NCBI GenBank assembly: GCA_050485645.1
Contig: JBJHBT010000008.1
Location: forward strand, 82,261 to 146,260
Source: JBJHBP01 sp050485645
Lineage (GTDB): Bacteria; Pseudomonadota; Gammaproteobacteria; Steroidobacterales; Rariloculaceae
Length of the DNA stretch: 64,000 nucleotides
Direction: 5' to 3'
The notes beneath the pieces were generated by a model that did no database searches, was not told the DNA's origin, and worked only from the letters and a program-made list of their open reading frames with translations. Shown here in pieces: positions 44,336 to 52,867 of this stretch; the first letter of the stretch is position 1, and each line of letters starts with the position of its first letter. Made by a program: the position numbers and the translations under genes.

Positions 44336-45501
44336 GGCCGCAGTGGTGGAGGCCGCTGTGGTGGATGGCAGCCGCCGTGCTGATCGGCGGATGTGCGTCA
44401 GCCGGTCGTGACACCAGTGAACCGCCGGCCGACCTGGTACCGATACAGGCCGAGGTCGATGTCCGCAGGCTGTGGACGGCCCGCGTGGGTTCGGGATCGG
44501 AGCGACTGCGTCTGCCGTTGCGACCGGATTCCGACGGCGTCCACATCTTCGCCGCCGCGCACGATGGCCAGGTGTCGGCGTTCGAGATCGAGACCGGCCG
44601 CCGCGCATGGAACGTGCGCACCGACCTGCCGCTGTCTGCCGGTCCTTCATATGATGGTGGCCTGCTGGCGCTTGGGTCCACCGACGGCTATCTGATTCTG
44701 CTGGAAGCGCAGACCGGGGAGGAACGGTGGCGTCAGCAGGTGGGCAGTGAAGTGATGGCGACGCCGGTGATTTCCGGCAACAGTGTACTGTTGCGTACCG
44801 TGGATGGCCGACTGCGGGCATTCGCGACCGCCAGCGGCAACCTGATCTGGACCGTGGAACAAAGTGCACCGATCCTGACGCTGCGCGGCAACGCGCCGCC
44901 CCGCATAGCCGGCAATCGCGTGATCGCCGGTTTCTCGAACGGCCGCGTCGGCGCCTACAGCCTGGCGAATGGCGACACCATATGGGAAGCGCAGGTGGCG
45001 GTTCCCTCTGGCCGCAATGAGCTGGAGCGTCTTGTGGACGTGGGTGCCGCGTTGCAGGTGGTGGGCAGCGATGCGTTCGCCGTTGCCTACAACGGCCGCC
45101 TGGTGGCGCTGGACGTTGATACCGGCGATCTCCTGTGGGCACCCCAGCAGCTGTCGTCGTTCGCAGGTCTGGGAGCGGACTGGAATAACGTCTATGTCAC
45201 CGATGCTGTCGGCACGATCCACGCGATTGACCAGCGCAACGGTGCCTCGCTGTGGCAGCAGGACGCGCTTCGGCTGCGAGACGTCACCGCACCGGTCCGG
45301 TTCGGCGACGTGCTGGTGGCCGGAGACCTGGAAGGCTGGGTACATGTGCTGGACCCGGGCGATGGCCGGTTCCTGGCCCGCGTGCGCGGTGCTTCCGGGC
45401 GCGTCACCGGCCCACCGCTCGTCGTCGGTGAACGGCTTTTCGTGCAGACCGAGAGTGGCCGGCTCGCCGCGTTCACTCTGGTTACCGACGACGAAGACTG
45501 A
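44332..45501 (+). CDS. bamB: Outer-membrane protein assembly factor BamB
   Basis: This 389-residue lipoprotein of the BAM complex has the lipobox LIGGC (Cys21) and an eight-bladed PQQ-type beta-propeller with repeated blades such as FEIETGRRAWNV, LEAQTGEERWRQQVG, FATASGNLIWTV and LDVDTGDLLWAP. Translation starts at GTG overlapping the yfgM stop. It is followed by der after 32 bases, the standard order. Confidence 0.95.
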   Translation: MRPQWWRPLWWMAAAVLIGGCASAGRDTSEPPADLVPIQAEVDVRRLWTARVGSGSERLRLPLRPDSDGVHIFAAAHDGQVSAFEIETGRRAWNVRTDLPLSAGPSYDGGLLALGSTDGYLILLEAQTGEERWRQQVGSEVMATPVISGNSVLLRTVDGRLRAFATASGNLIWTVEQSAPILTLRGNAPPRIAGNRVIAGFSNGRVGAYSLANGDTIWEAQVAVPSGRNELERLVDVGAALQVVGSDAFAVAYNGRLVALDVDTGDLLWAPQQLSSFAGLGADWNNVYVTDAVGTIHAIDQRNGASLWQQDALRLRDVTAPVRFGDVLVAGDLEGWVHVLDPGDGRFLARVRGASGRVTGPPLVVGERLFVQTESGRLAAFTLVTDDED

Positions 45502-45533
45502 GCTTTAGGCCCGATGGGCCGGGATGCTGTTCT

Positions 45534-46922
45534 ATGTTGCCGTCGATCGCGCTGGTGGGCCGACCCAATGTCGGCAAGTCCACGCTGTTCAACCGTCTGA
45601 CCGGATCGCGCGATGCACTGGTGGCTGATTTCGCGGGCGTCACCCGGGACCGCCGCTATGGACTGGGCCGCTACGAAGATCGCGCGTTCGTCGCAATCGA
45701 CACCGGCGGCATGGCGCTGGATGCCGAAGGCACCATAGAAACCCAGGTCAACCGGCAGGTTGAACTGGCACTCGAGGAAGCGGATGTCGTCGTGCTGGTG
45801 GTGGACCACGTGGACGGCCGCACACCCGCCGACGAGCGCATCGCAGAAACACTGCGGCGCACGCACAAGCCCGTCATTGTGGCCGTGAACAAGGCGGAGG
45901 GCATTGCCGGGGAAATCGCCGAAGCGGAGTTTCACGCGCTGGGTCTGGGTGAGCCGGTCCGCATCGCCGCGTTGCATGGACAGGGGACAGGCGACCTGCT
46001 GGCCAGGGCGCTGACGCATTTTCCCGATGCGATTCCGGGCGACGAAGTATCGCCGGAGGACGGGCCTCGATTCGCCGTCATCGGCCGGCCGAACGTGGGC
46101 AAGTCCACGCTGATCAATCGACTGCTTGGCACCGACCGGCTGATTACGTCGCCCGAGCCGGGTACCACCCGCGACAGCATACTGGTGCCCTGCGAGCGTG
46201 ACGGACGTCGCTTCGTGCTCGTGGACACGGCCGGCGTCCGACGTCGCGCGCGGGTCAGCGAGGCCATCGAGAAATACAGCATCGTGCAGACGCTGTCGGC
46301 CATCGAGCACGCGCGCGTGGTGATCGTGCTGCTCGATGGCAGCGAGGGTGTAACGGATCAGGATCTTCACCTGATTGGCCTGGCGCTGGAGCGCGGCCGT
46401 GCAATGGTGATCGGTGCCAACAAATGGGATGGCCTGAGCGGTTCGGCGCGCCGACGACTGCGTGACGAACTTGAACGTCGCCTGGACTTTGCGTCATTCG
46501 CCGAGGTGCATTTCGTCTCGGCGCTGCACGGCTCGGCTATCGCCGAGTTGCTGGACGCGGCGTTCAACGCGTTCGAGGCAGCGGGCCGGGAGCTGCCGAC
46601 ACCGCGACTGAACGAGATCCTCGCCGCTGCACAGGTCGCGCATCCGCCACCCCTGTCGCGTGGTCGTCGTGCGAGGCTGCGCTACGCACACCAGGGCGGC
46701 CGATTTCCGCCCATCATCGTCATCCACGGCAATCAGGCGCACCGGTTGCCGGATACCTACCGCCGTTATCTGGAAAACACCTTCCGCAAGGCACTCAAAT
46801 TGCGCGGTACGCCGCTGCGACTGGAACTGAAGACCACCGAGAATCCGTTCGCCGGCAAGCGCAATACGCTGACACCGCGTCAGGTCCGACAGCGCCGCCG
46901 TGTCATGAAGCATGGGCGGTAG
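45534..46922 (+). CDS. der: Ribosome-assembly GTPase Der (EngA)
   Basis: This 462-residue GTPase has two tandem G domains and acts in 50S assembly. First G domain: ALVGRPNVGKSTLFNR, DTGG, with VNKAEG in place of NKxD. Second: AVIGRPNVGKSTLINR, DTAGVRRR, GANKWDG. The C-terminal KH-like domain (RYAHQGGRFPPIIVIHGN) and a basic tail (RQVRQRRRVMKHGR) follow. The first-domain G4 motif reads NKAE and not NKID, so nucleotide specificity of that domain may be slightly altered. It ends the operon and is followed within four bases by a large inverted repeat. Confidence 0.97.
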   Translation: MLPSIALVGRPNVGKSTLFNRLTGSRDALVADFAGVTRDRRYGLGRYEDRAFVAIDTGGMALDAEGTIETQVNRQVELALEEADVVVLVVDHVDGRTPADERIAETLRRTHKPVIVAVNKAEGIAGEIAEAEFHALGLGEPVRIAALHGQGTGDLLARALTHFPDAIPGDEVSPEDGPRFAVIGRPNVGKSTLINRLLGTDRLITSPEPGTTRDSILVPCERDGRRFVLVDTAGVRRRARVSEAIEKYSIVQTLSAIEHARVVIVLLDGSEGVTDQDLHLIGLALERGRAMVIGANKWDGLSGSARRRLRDELERRLDFASFAEVHFVSALHGSAIAELLDAAFNAFEAAGRELPTPRLNEILAAAQVAHPPPLSRGRRARLRYAHQGGRFPPIIVIHGNQAHRLPDTYRRYLENTFRKALKLRGTPLRLELKTTENPFAGKRNTLTPRQVRQRRRVMKHGR

Positions 46923-46925
46923 TTG

Positions 46926-47054
46926 AAAGCCGGTCTGCTGCGGGGCGTCCCCCTTTCCCGGGGTGTCCGCGGCCATGGATGGCCGCGGCCAAGGCGCATG
47001 GATGCTCTTCCGCCGTCCCCGGGAAAGGGGGACGCCCCGCAGCAGACCGGCTTT
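46926..47054. repeat. Perfect 38-bp inverted repeat with internal palindrome after der
   Basis: Arms 46926-46963 and 47017-47054 are exact reverse complements. The 53-base interior holds a second palindrome (46967-46976 with 46979-46988) and a 30-base segment that recurs downstream of the ABC permease. It begins four bases after the der stop. No T-run follows, and no target duplication is evident at the borders. Confidence 0.85.
46983..47013 (-). repeat. Copy 1 of a repeated intergenic element
   Basis: Read on the minus strand, about 30 bases starting GCGGAAGAGCATCC match the plus-strand sequence 48990-49019 with one mismatch. The two copies bracket the ABC exporter genes in opposite orientation. 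Confidence 0.75.
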
Positions 47055-47122
47055 GACGGTGGTTGCGGCTGCGGGCGCTGGCGCGATCTGGAACTTCCAC
47101 GGGCCATGTCAGGGAGTGGTTG

Positions 47123-47887
47123 ATGAACATTGTTGAGGTTCGCGATCTGAGCAAGCGCTATCCCGTCGCCGGCGAGAAGAATGCCTTCTTCAATGCCGTG
47201 GATGGTGTCTCACTGAGCATCAGCGCGGGTCAAGTGTTCGGCATCCTCGGTCCGAACGGCGCCGGCAAGACCACCATGCTGGAAATGATCGAAGGGGTGA
47301 CCGGGATCGATGCGGGCAGCGTGCACATCGACGGCATCGACGTGCAGCGCGAGCCTTACCGCATCAAGCAGTTGATCGGCGTACAGCTGCAGGCCAACGA
47401 CTACTTCGACAAGCTGTCGCTGACCGAACTGCTGGCATTGTTCGGTGCTCTCTACGGCAGGCGTGTCGACACCCGCGCGCTGCTGGCCCGCGTTCACCTG
47501 GAAGACAAGGCCAGTGCCAGACCGGCCCGGCTGTCCGGCGGGCAGAAGCAGCGATTCTCGATCGCCTGTGCCCTGGTCAACGAGCCGAAAGTCCTGTTTC
47601 TGGACGAACCCACCACCGGACTCGATCCCCAGGCCAAACGCAATCTGTGGACGCTGGTGAAAGAACTGAACCACGACGGCATGACCGTGGTGCTGACCAC
47701 CCACAACATGGAAGAGGCGGAAATCCTCTGCATGCGCATCGCCGTCATGGATCACGGCCGGGTCATCGCGGAAGGCAGTCCTCACGAGCTGATCATGCGG
47801 CATGCGCCCGAGCCACCCAGCGCGCCCCTGCACGGCAACCTGGAAGATGTCTTCCTGACGCTCACCGGCAACGCCCTGAGGGACTGA
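47123..47887 (+). CDS. ABC transporter ATP-binding protein
   Basis: This is a 254-residue ATPase of the ABC-2 (drug/lipid/polysaccharide exporter) type. Walker A is ILGPNGAGKTTMLEMIEG, the Q-loop lies at LIGVQLQAND, the signature is RLSGGQKQRFSIA, Walker B is VLFLDEPTTGLDP and the H-loop THNMEEAE. GGGAGTG lies before the ATG at 47123; the longer frame to 47063 runs through the repeat region. It pairs with the permease three bases downstream. The substrate is unknown. Confidence 0.95.
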   Translation: MNIVEVRDLSKRYPVAGEKNAFFNAVDGVSLSISAGQVFGILGPNGAGKTTMLEMIEGVTGIDAGSVHIDGIDVQREPYRIKQLIGVQLQANDYFDKLSLTELLALFGALYGRRVDTRALLARVHLEDKASARPARLSGGQKQRFSIACALVNEPKVLFLDEPTTGLDPQAKRNLWTLVKELNHDGMTVVLTTHNMEEAEILCMRIAVMDHGRVIAEGSPHELIMRHAPEPPSAPLHGNLEDVFLTLTGNALRD

Positions 47888-47889
47888 CG

Positions 47890-48978
47890 ATGCTGCGCTG
47901 GACGTTGACATGGACTTTCATGAAGCTCTTTCTGCGCGATGGGCAGGCGATGTTCTTTTCGCTGTTTTTCCCGGTGCTGTTCATGGTGGTCTTCGGCTTT
48001 CTCAGCGGCGGTGAACCGGACCCGCTCGATATCGGCATCGTTCTTGAGGACGCAGATCGTGACGACGCGCCCGCGGCTGCGTTCATCCGCAGTCTGGAGG
48101 ACAACCCGGCCTTCGTGGTACTCGTAGCCGACGAACGGACATTGAGGCGGCAGCTCATCGCGGGTGATCTGGCGCTGGTGCTGGTCATGCCGGAGCGATT
48201 CGGCGAACGGGACACGGCCACCGTGCGTGTGCTTCTGGATGCTTCGCAGGTGTACCAGCAGGCGCTGGTGTTGCCGGTGCTGGAGCAGGGGCTGATGCAG
48301 GTGGAACGCGATCTGCGCGGCGAAGGGGCCATGTTCAGTCTTCAGGTGGAAGACGTGGAGGCCAGGGTTCAGCGCTACATCGACTTCCTGGTGCCGGGCC
48401 TGCTGGCCATGTCGCTGCTGACGCTGAGTCTGGCGGGCAGCGCGTTCAATCTCGTGGAATACCGGCGCAAGGGGATTCTCAAACGGCTCTTCGTCACGCC
48501 CCTGCAGCCGAGAGACTTCATTGTCGGACTGGTGATGTCGCGCGGCCTGATCTGTATCGCTGAACTGGCTCTGCTGCTGCTCATCGCATGGCTGCTGCTC
48601 GATGTGATGATCCTGGGCAGTCTGTTGACGCTGCTGCTGATCACCATCCTCGGGGCCGCCGTGTTTCTCAGCCTGGGCTTCGCCGTCGGCAGCCTGGCGA
48701 AATCGCAGCAGGCGGTAGGTGCCCTGGGCAACCTGGTGATCTTTCCGCAGATATTCCTGTCCGGCATTTTCTATCCCATCGACAGCCTGCCGGCGCTGCT
48801 TCAGCCGCTGGCCAGCGTGCTGCCGCTGAGCTTCGTCGCCGATGCCATGCGTGCGGTCATGGTCGACGGTGCCGGCCTGCCGGCCCTGATACCGGAGTTC
48901 GCCGGAATGCTCGTGTGGCTGATCATCGGCCTGTTTCTGGCCGTGCGGCTGTTTGTGTGGCGGGATATCGCGGCTTGA
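47890..48978 (+). CDS. ABC-2 type transporter permease
   Basis: This 362-residue permease has an N-terminal transmembrane helix (QAMFFSLFFPVLFMVVFGFL), a large extracytoplasmic domain (about residues 40-165) and five C-terminal membrane helices, with LVEYRRKGILKRLFVTPL as the coupling segment and LGNLVIFPQIFLSGIFYPIDSLP as the ABC-2 signature. GAGGGAC precedes the ATG. Together with the upstream ATPase it forms a complete homodimeric exporter (YhhJ/DrrB-like topology). Substrate unknown. Confidence 0.93.
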   Translation: MLRWTLTWTFMKLFLRDGQAMFFSLFFPVLFMVVFGFLSGGEPDPLDIGIVLEDADRDDAPAAAFIRSLEDNPAFVVLVADERTLRRQLIAGDLALVLVMPERFGERDTATVRVLLDASQVYQQALVLPVLEQGLMQVERDLRGEGAMFSLQVEDVEARVQRYIDFLVPGLLAMSLLTLSLAGSAFNLVEYRRKGILKRLFVTPLQPRDFIVGLVMSRGLICIAELALLLLIAWLLLDVMILGSLLTLLLITILGAAVFLSLGFAVGSLAKSQQAVGALGNLVIFPQIFLSGIFYPIDSLPALLQPLASVLPLSFVADAMRAVMVDGAGLPALIPEFAGMLVWLIIGLFLAVRLFVWRDIAA

Positions 48979-48989
48979 AAAAAGCGGCA

Positions 48990-49019
48990 GCGGAAGAGCA
49001 TCCCTGCGCCTTGGCCGCC
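48990..49019 (+). repeat. Copy 2 of a repeated intergenic element
   Basis: This matches 29 of 30 bases of the reverse complement of 46983-47013. It lies 12 bases after the permease stop codon, before the MetX-like gene, and lacks the long inverted-repeat arms of copy 1. Confidence 0.75.
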
Positions 49020-49129
49020 ACCTCGAATTTCCACATTGCACTAATGTCATAACAATAAGTTACTAGGCGGCCGTGGCGCGGGTCTTACACTGCGGGCCGG
49101 TCTTGCCCGGGATAGCACCGAGGTCTGGT

Positions 49130-50224
49130 TTGGCTGACGCACGCCACTATCTGAAGCTGGAAGGCACCTTCGCCATGCATCGCGGCGGTCGGCTGCCGGG
49201 TCCCACGATCGCCTATGAAACCTGGGGCGAGCTGAACGCGGCGCGCGACAACGCCGTGGTGATCTTCACCGGCCTGTCGCCGTCGGCCCACGCCGCCTCG
49301 TCCGCCGAGGACCCCTCGCCGGGCTGGTGGGAGGAGATCGTCGGCCCGGGGCGCCCGATCGACACGCGCCGCCATTTCGTCATCTGCATCAACTCGCTGG
49401 GCAGTTGCTTCGGCTCCACCGGGCCGGCATCGGTCGATCCGGTCAGCGGCGACATCTACCGACTGGATTTCCCCGTGCTGTCGCTGGAAGACGTGGCGCG
49501 CGGCGGTTACGAAGTGGTGCGCTCGCTGGGTATCGAGCGCCTGAAGGCCATAGTCGGCCCGTCGATGGGCGGCATGACAGCACTTGCGTTCGAGGTGCTG
49601 TTCCCCGGCCTATCCGACGGGCTGCTGGTGATCTCATCGGGCGCGCGGTCGCTGCCGTTCGCGATTGCGCTGCGTTCGCTGCAGCGCGAGATGATCCGTC
49701 GCGATCCGGACTGGATGGGTGGTGGGTATCCGCGTGATTCAGTGCCGCTCACCGGCATGCGGCTGGCGCGCAAGCTCGGCATGATCACCTATCGTTCCGC
49801 GGACGAGTGGCGGCTGCGGTTCGGTCGCGAGCGTGCGTCGTCCGAGTACACACATGGCGATCCGTTCGGCATCCTGTTCGAGGTTGAAGCGTACCTGGAG
49901 CATCACGCCAACAAGTTCATCGGCCAGTTCGATCCGAACTGCTATCTGTACCTGTCACGCGCCAGCGATCTGTTCGATGTGGCCGAACACGGTGGTTCGC
50001 TGGAAGAAGGGCTGGCCAAGGTCGATTCCAGGCGCGTGATGGTGATCGGCGTGAACACGGATTTCCTGTTCCCGCTGCATCAGCAGCGGGAACTGGCGGA
50101 CATGCTGCAGCGCCCGGGTCGCAGCGTCGAGTACGTCCCGCTGGAGTGCATCAAGGGGCACGATTCGTTTCTGGTGGAGATGGACAGTTTTCGGCCGGTG
50201 ATCGCGCGGTTCTTTGCGCGCTGA
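49130..50224 (+). CDS. MetX-family acyltransferase, probably serine (or homoserine) O-succinyltransferase
   Basis: This alpha/beta-hydrolase-fold acyltransferase of about 364 residues is involved in cysteine or methionine synthesis. The blocks VIFTGLSPSAHAAS, GWWEEIVGPGRPIDTRR, VICINSLGSCFGSTGPAS, VGPSMGGMTALAFE (nucleophile Ser) and the charge-relay Asp (GVNTDFLFP) and His (IKGHDSFLVEM) resemble the Xanthomonas-type enzymes described as L-serine O-succinyltransferases more than classical homoserine acetyltransferases; the assignment is from remembered family features. TTG at 49130 has GAGG seven bases upstream and fits the family start; GTG at 49073 is in frame but poorly supported. Confidence 0.85.
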   Translation: MADARHYLKLEGTFAMHRGGRLPGPTIAYETWGELNAARDNAVVIFTGLSPSAHAASSAEDPSPGWWEEIVGPGRPIDTRRHFVICINSLGSCFGSTGPASVDPVSGDIYRLDFPVLSLEDVARGGYEVVRSLGIERLKAIVGPSMGGMTALAFEVLFPGLSDGLLVISSGARSLPFAIALRSLQREMIRRDPDWMGGGYPRDSVPLTGMRLARKLGMITYRSADEWRLRFGRERASSEYTHGDPFGILFEVEAYLEHHANKFIGQFDPNCYLYLSRASDLFDVAEHGGSLEEGLAKVDSRRVMVIGVNTDFLFPLHQQRELADMLQRPGRSVEYVPLECIKGHDSFLVEMDSFRPVIARFFAR

Positions 50225-50233
50225 CGCCACCCT

Positions 50234-50261
50234 TTCCGGGCTTGCCGGCCCCGCCCCGGAA
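50234..50261 (+). terminator. Possible hairpin terminator after MetX-like gene
   Basis: TTCCGGG (50234-50240) and CCCGGAA (50255-50261) form a 7-bp stem with a G/C-rich loop nine bases after the stop. No T-run follows. Confidence 0.3.
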
Positions 50262-50468
50262 CAGATAGTCACGTTGTCACGATCGGCGTTGTCGAGTGCG
50301 CGAGCCGGTTGACATCTCTGTGAGCATCGAGGTATCGCCATGGCTATAGAGTCATCGGGGTGTGTGGCAACCTCGCCTCCGGTTGACGCCGCAGTACGCT
50401 CCGCAGTAATGGACCAGAAATGGGAGTGTAGAGATGACTGAGCTTTGAGATCACTGAGCCGTAGGGAG

Positions 50469-50497
50469 TTGTCTTTGCATTAATTGTAGTGTATACA
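50469..50497 (+). promoter_or_regulatory. Sigma-70-like promoter of the helical-repeat island
   Basis: TTGTCT (50469-50474) and TATACA (50492-50497) are separated by exactly 17 bases in a locally A/T-rich stretch. Transcription would begin about 40 bases before the first gene of the island. It is the best promoter match in this part of the window. Confidence 0.65.
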
Positions 50498-50542
50498 AAA
50501 GGCCGTTGAGCATTGCAGATTAGAGAACATAAGAGAGGGGCT

Positions 50543-50839
50543 ATGATGAGCCTCTTGATGGTTCTTGGATTCGCGGTGAGTGGCGCGATGGCCTTTCAGT
50601 CTTCGAGCACTTCTTGGCCGCACCGCTTTTACGGAGCTGAAGCGGAGTCAAATGGGTACGAGGTCTTTTTCGAGGTCTACTCACTGACCGATACGCCACC
50701 AGCGGCCATTCTGTACTGGGCTCATGGGACCTCGATCGAAACCGAAGTTACCGACCACTATGACATCACAACTCCTTTCGGAGTGATCGCATCGTTAATC
50801 GCGCGCGTTCATTGGACCACGGCGTTCATTGGGACCTGA
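50543..50839 (+). CDS. Small secreted protein of unknown function
   Basis: This 98-residue protein has a signal peptide (LLMVLGFAVSGAMAF) and an aromatic-rich mature part of about 80 residues (SWPHRFYGAEAESNGYEVFF, LYWAHGTSIETEV). No family is recognised. AGAGGGG precedes two adjacent ATGs (50543 and 50546); spacing slightly favours 50546. Base composition is noticeably less G/C-rich than the neighbours, suggesting recent acquisition. It is the first gene after the promoter and ends four bases before the first large repeat protein, so it likely belongs to the same operon. Confidence 0.6.
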   Translation: MMSLLMVLGFAVSGAMAFQSSSTSWPHRFYGAEAESNGYEVFFEVYSLTDTPPAAILYWAHGTSIETEVTDHYDITTPFGVIASLIARVHWTTAFIGT

Positions 50840-50842
50840 AGT

Positions 50843-52819
50843 ATGCGAAGGCTTGTCTGTCTCACGGCTGGTGGAATCCTCGGAGCAGTCGTCTTCAGCG
50901 TCATCCCTGGTTCTGGACCAGGCTTCGGCGGGGCGGGGGTGATCACTGAGCGGTTCCGAGTCGGATCGGAATCGGGAGCCGGAGCGGCTCAGGGCGCACC
51001 GCCGGGTTGGGAGGTTCCGACCGGCTTCACCGACCGGGTAGCGGCGTATCAGGTCGCAGCGGCTGCAGACGATGTGGTTCACCTGGAATCCCTGATCCGG
51101 ATGACCGCCGCGATGCCGCGTTCCGCGCATCGCGACTTCGAACTCGAAGTGCTGCTGGTGCGGCTTGTCGAACTGGATCCATACCGGGCTGCTGAATCGA
51201 TCTCATCCTTGCAACTGACGGAGCGTTTGCTGCGCGGCGTGTTCAAGGCGTGGGTGGAGGTCCGTCCCGATAGCGTATCGCTCGGTTTGAGGGCGATTGA
51301 CGATGCGGCCGCGGCCCACTCTTTGGCGCTCACCGTACTCGCCGCAGCCGATATGGATGAAGCGATGCTCGACCGAGTTGCGCTGGCTGTGCCGCAGCTG
51401 CGGCGGGAGGGGTTGCGAATCGACGGCCTGGCACGAAAGGCGGAACATGACTGGCACGGTGCACTGACATTGGCCATGGCCATAGAAGACCGTGGAGCCC
51501 AACTGCTTACACTTTCCGGAATTGCGCGTGCGTCCGCAGTTGCGGACCCACTGGCGGCCCTGGCGCAGTCCGAGAGCATCGCCGATGTGGAGCTTCGCCG
51601 CAGTTTTCGCCGACAAATCAAGGAACAGTGGGCGACGGACGATCCGGGTGGTTTCATGCAATACGTTGCCTACTACACGGAAACTCTCGATGACACAGAT
51701 CCCTGGAACGCTTACGGTTTGGAGCCGGCGTTACGAATAGCCGCCGAGGCCGCGCCGCTGGAATTTCTGCATGTGGCCGAGGGGGCGGCGGGACCGCTGC
51801 GTACGATGCTTATGTCCGTTGCCCTGGAGGCGCTCGCGGAGAACGACCCGGCGCAGTTCGTTGCGGACTTCGCGGATGCCGGGTTCATGCGCGACGCAGG
51901 AGAGGCTGCCGACACATACGTGCGGGCAATCGCGAGAGGACTCGCACGGCGCGATCCGGAACTCGCGCTCCACTGGACGAGATCACTTCACCCCCCTTCC
52001 GATGACGCGCATCAGATCGTAATGACGTTGATTGCGCAGGCCGATCTGCCGCGCGCAATTCAGCTTGAACTGATCCAGCTGGATCTGAATCGACACGCGG
52101 GTTCGGCGTTGTCGGCGCCACGATGGCTGCGCAATGCGCTCTCTGCTACCCGGGATCCGGATGTGTTGGCGCGAGCGGCACAGTCGCTTGCCGCTGCGAA
52201 TTTGCCCGGAGCACAAGGGATGGTGACCGCCGTCGTAAACCGATGGGTAGCAAGTGATCCCGATGCGGCGATTTCGTGGGTGCTGTCGCACCCCGGTGCG
52301 AGATCCGAACTGATCGCGGGACTTGCACAGGAGATTGGCCGCGACGATATGGAAACCGCAATGCGATACGCCAGCATGTTGCCGGAAGAGAGCAGGGCTG
52401 CCTGGGTCGTCGCGGCTGCTCGATCGGCGGCCTCCCGCGATCCGCTGCGTGCAGCGGAGGCCATTGTGCCGTTTCGCGGCGAGCCGGTTCATGATTCCGC
52501 GCTCAGTGAGATCGTGGTGCGAGCATTGTTGGGACGTGGTGATGATCCGCCGCTCGCAGCCCGGTTGCTGGAAGACGCTTCTGCCGAGGTTCTGAATCGG
52601 ACGGCCGGTGTGGTGGCCCGTCGGTGGGCCGAGCAGTCGCCCATGGAAGCGGCTGAATGGGCGATCCGGGTCACGGCGCCCGATGCACGGGCGCGTGCTC
52701 TGCGGTCGTCGCTCAGCGTATGGCGACAGTCCGATGCTCTCGGAGCGAGTCAGTGGGCGCAGAGTCTGCCGGACAGCCTGATCAGAGGCGAAGCGCTCGG
52801 CTACCTGTCTGACCCGTAA
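50843..52819 (+). CDS. Large secreted/anchored alpha-helical repeat protein A
   Basis: I do not recognise this 658-residue protein. The N-terminus has a hydrophobic signal or anchor (LVCLTAGGILGAVVFSVIP), a Gly/Ala linker, then about 600 residues of helical repeats of roughly 30-40 residues, with recurring D-P-x-A/L-A and W motifs: ASAVADPLAALAQSE, WATDDPGGFMQY, ALAENDPAQFVADF, WVASDPDAAISWVLSH, WAEQSPMEAAEWAI. ELIAGLAQE and PFRGEP recur in the next gene, showing common ancestry. No catalytic motif is seen. It may be a periplasmic scaffold or binding solenoid. Confidence 0.8.
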   Translation: MRRLVCLTAGGILGAVVFSVIPGSGPGFGGAGVITERFRVGSESGAGAAQGAPPGWEVPTGFTDRVAAYQVAAAADDVVHLESLIRMTAAMPRSAHRDFELEVLLVRLVELDPYRAAESISSLQLTERLLRGVFKAWVEVRPDSVSLGLRAIDDAAAAHSLALTVLAAADMDEAMLDRVALAVPQLRREGLRIDGLARKAEHDWHGALTLAMAIEDRGAQLLTLSGIARASAVADPLAALAQSESIADVELRRSFRRQIKEQWATDDPGGFMQYVAYYTETLDDTDPWNAYGLEPALRIAAEAAPLEFLHVAEGAAGPLRTMLMSVALEALAENDPAQFVADFADAGFMRDAGEAADTYVRAIARGLARRDPELALHWTRSLHPPSDDAHQIVMTLIAQADLPRAIQLELIQLDLNRHAGSALSAPRWLRNALSATRDPDVLARAAQSLAAANLPGAQGMVTAVVNRWVASDPDAAISWVLSHPGARSELIAGLAQEIGRDDMETAMRYASMLPEESRAAWVVAAARSAASRDPLRAAEAIVPFRGEPVHDSALSEIVVRALLGRGDDPPLAARLLEDASAEVLNRTAGVVARRWAEQSPMEAAEWAIRVTAPDARARALRSSLSVWRQSDALGASQWAQSLPDSLIRGEALGYLSDP

Positions 52820-52867
52820 AGTCCGCGATGATCGCGCCGGTCGGCAACTGCAATCGGAGTCCAGTCG

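Larger units (their letters stand above)
50225..50542. other. Intergenic region, 318 bases, before the helical-repeat island
   Basis: No convincing gene is seen here. It holds the hairpin at 50234-50261, an isolated TTGACA (50309-50314) without a good -10, a 33-codon frame from the ATG at 50340 with no ribosome site, and the promoter at 50469-50497. A/T content rises clearly towards its right end. Confidence 0.6.

Noticed and set aside
43532..45142. 536-codon minus-strand frame across hisS, yfgM and bamB
   Set aside because: It is antisense to conserved genes and Arg/Pro/Ser-rich, without motifs.
47063..47122. N-terminal extension of the ABC ATPase
   Set aside because: It begins at the end of the inverted repeat and has no ribosome site; the ATG at 47123 follows AGGGAG and starts the canonical domain.
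47782..49050. 422-codon minus-strand frame over the ABC permease
   Set aside because: It is antisense to a clear permease; its His/Gln-rich translation reflects antisense of hydrophobic codons.
48979..49129. SAM riboswitch or similar leader before the MetX-like gene
   Set aside because: No conserved riboswitch core or anti-terminator hairpin was recognised; only the repeated element and an A/T-rich promoter-like stretch are seen.
50309..50350. Perfect TTGACA upstream of the helical-repeat island as the main promoter
   Set aside because: No acceptable -10 lies 16-18 bases downstream (TATCGC at 18, TATAGA at 30); the TTGTCT-N17-TATACA pair is better.
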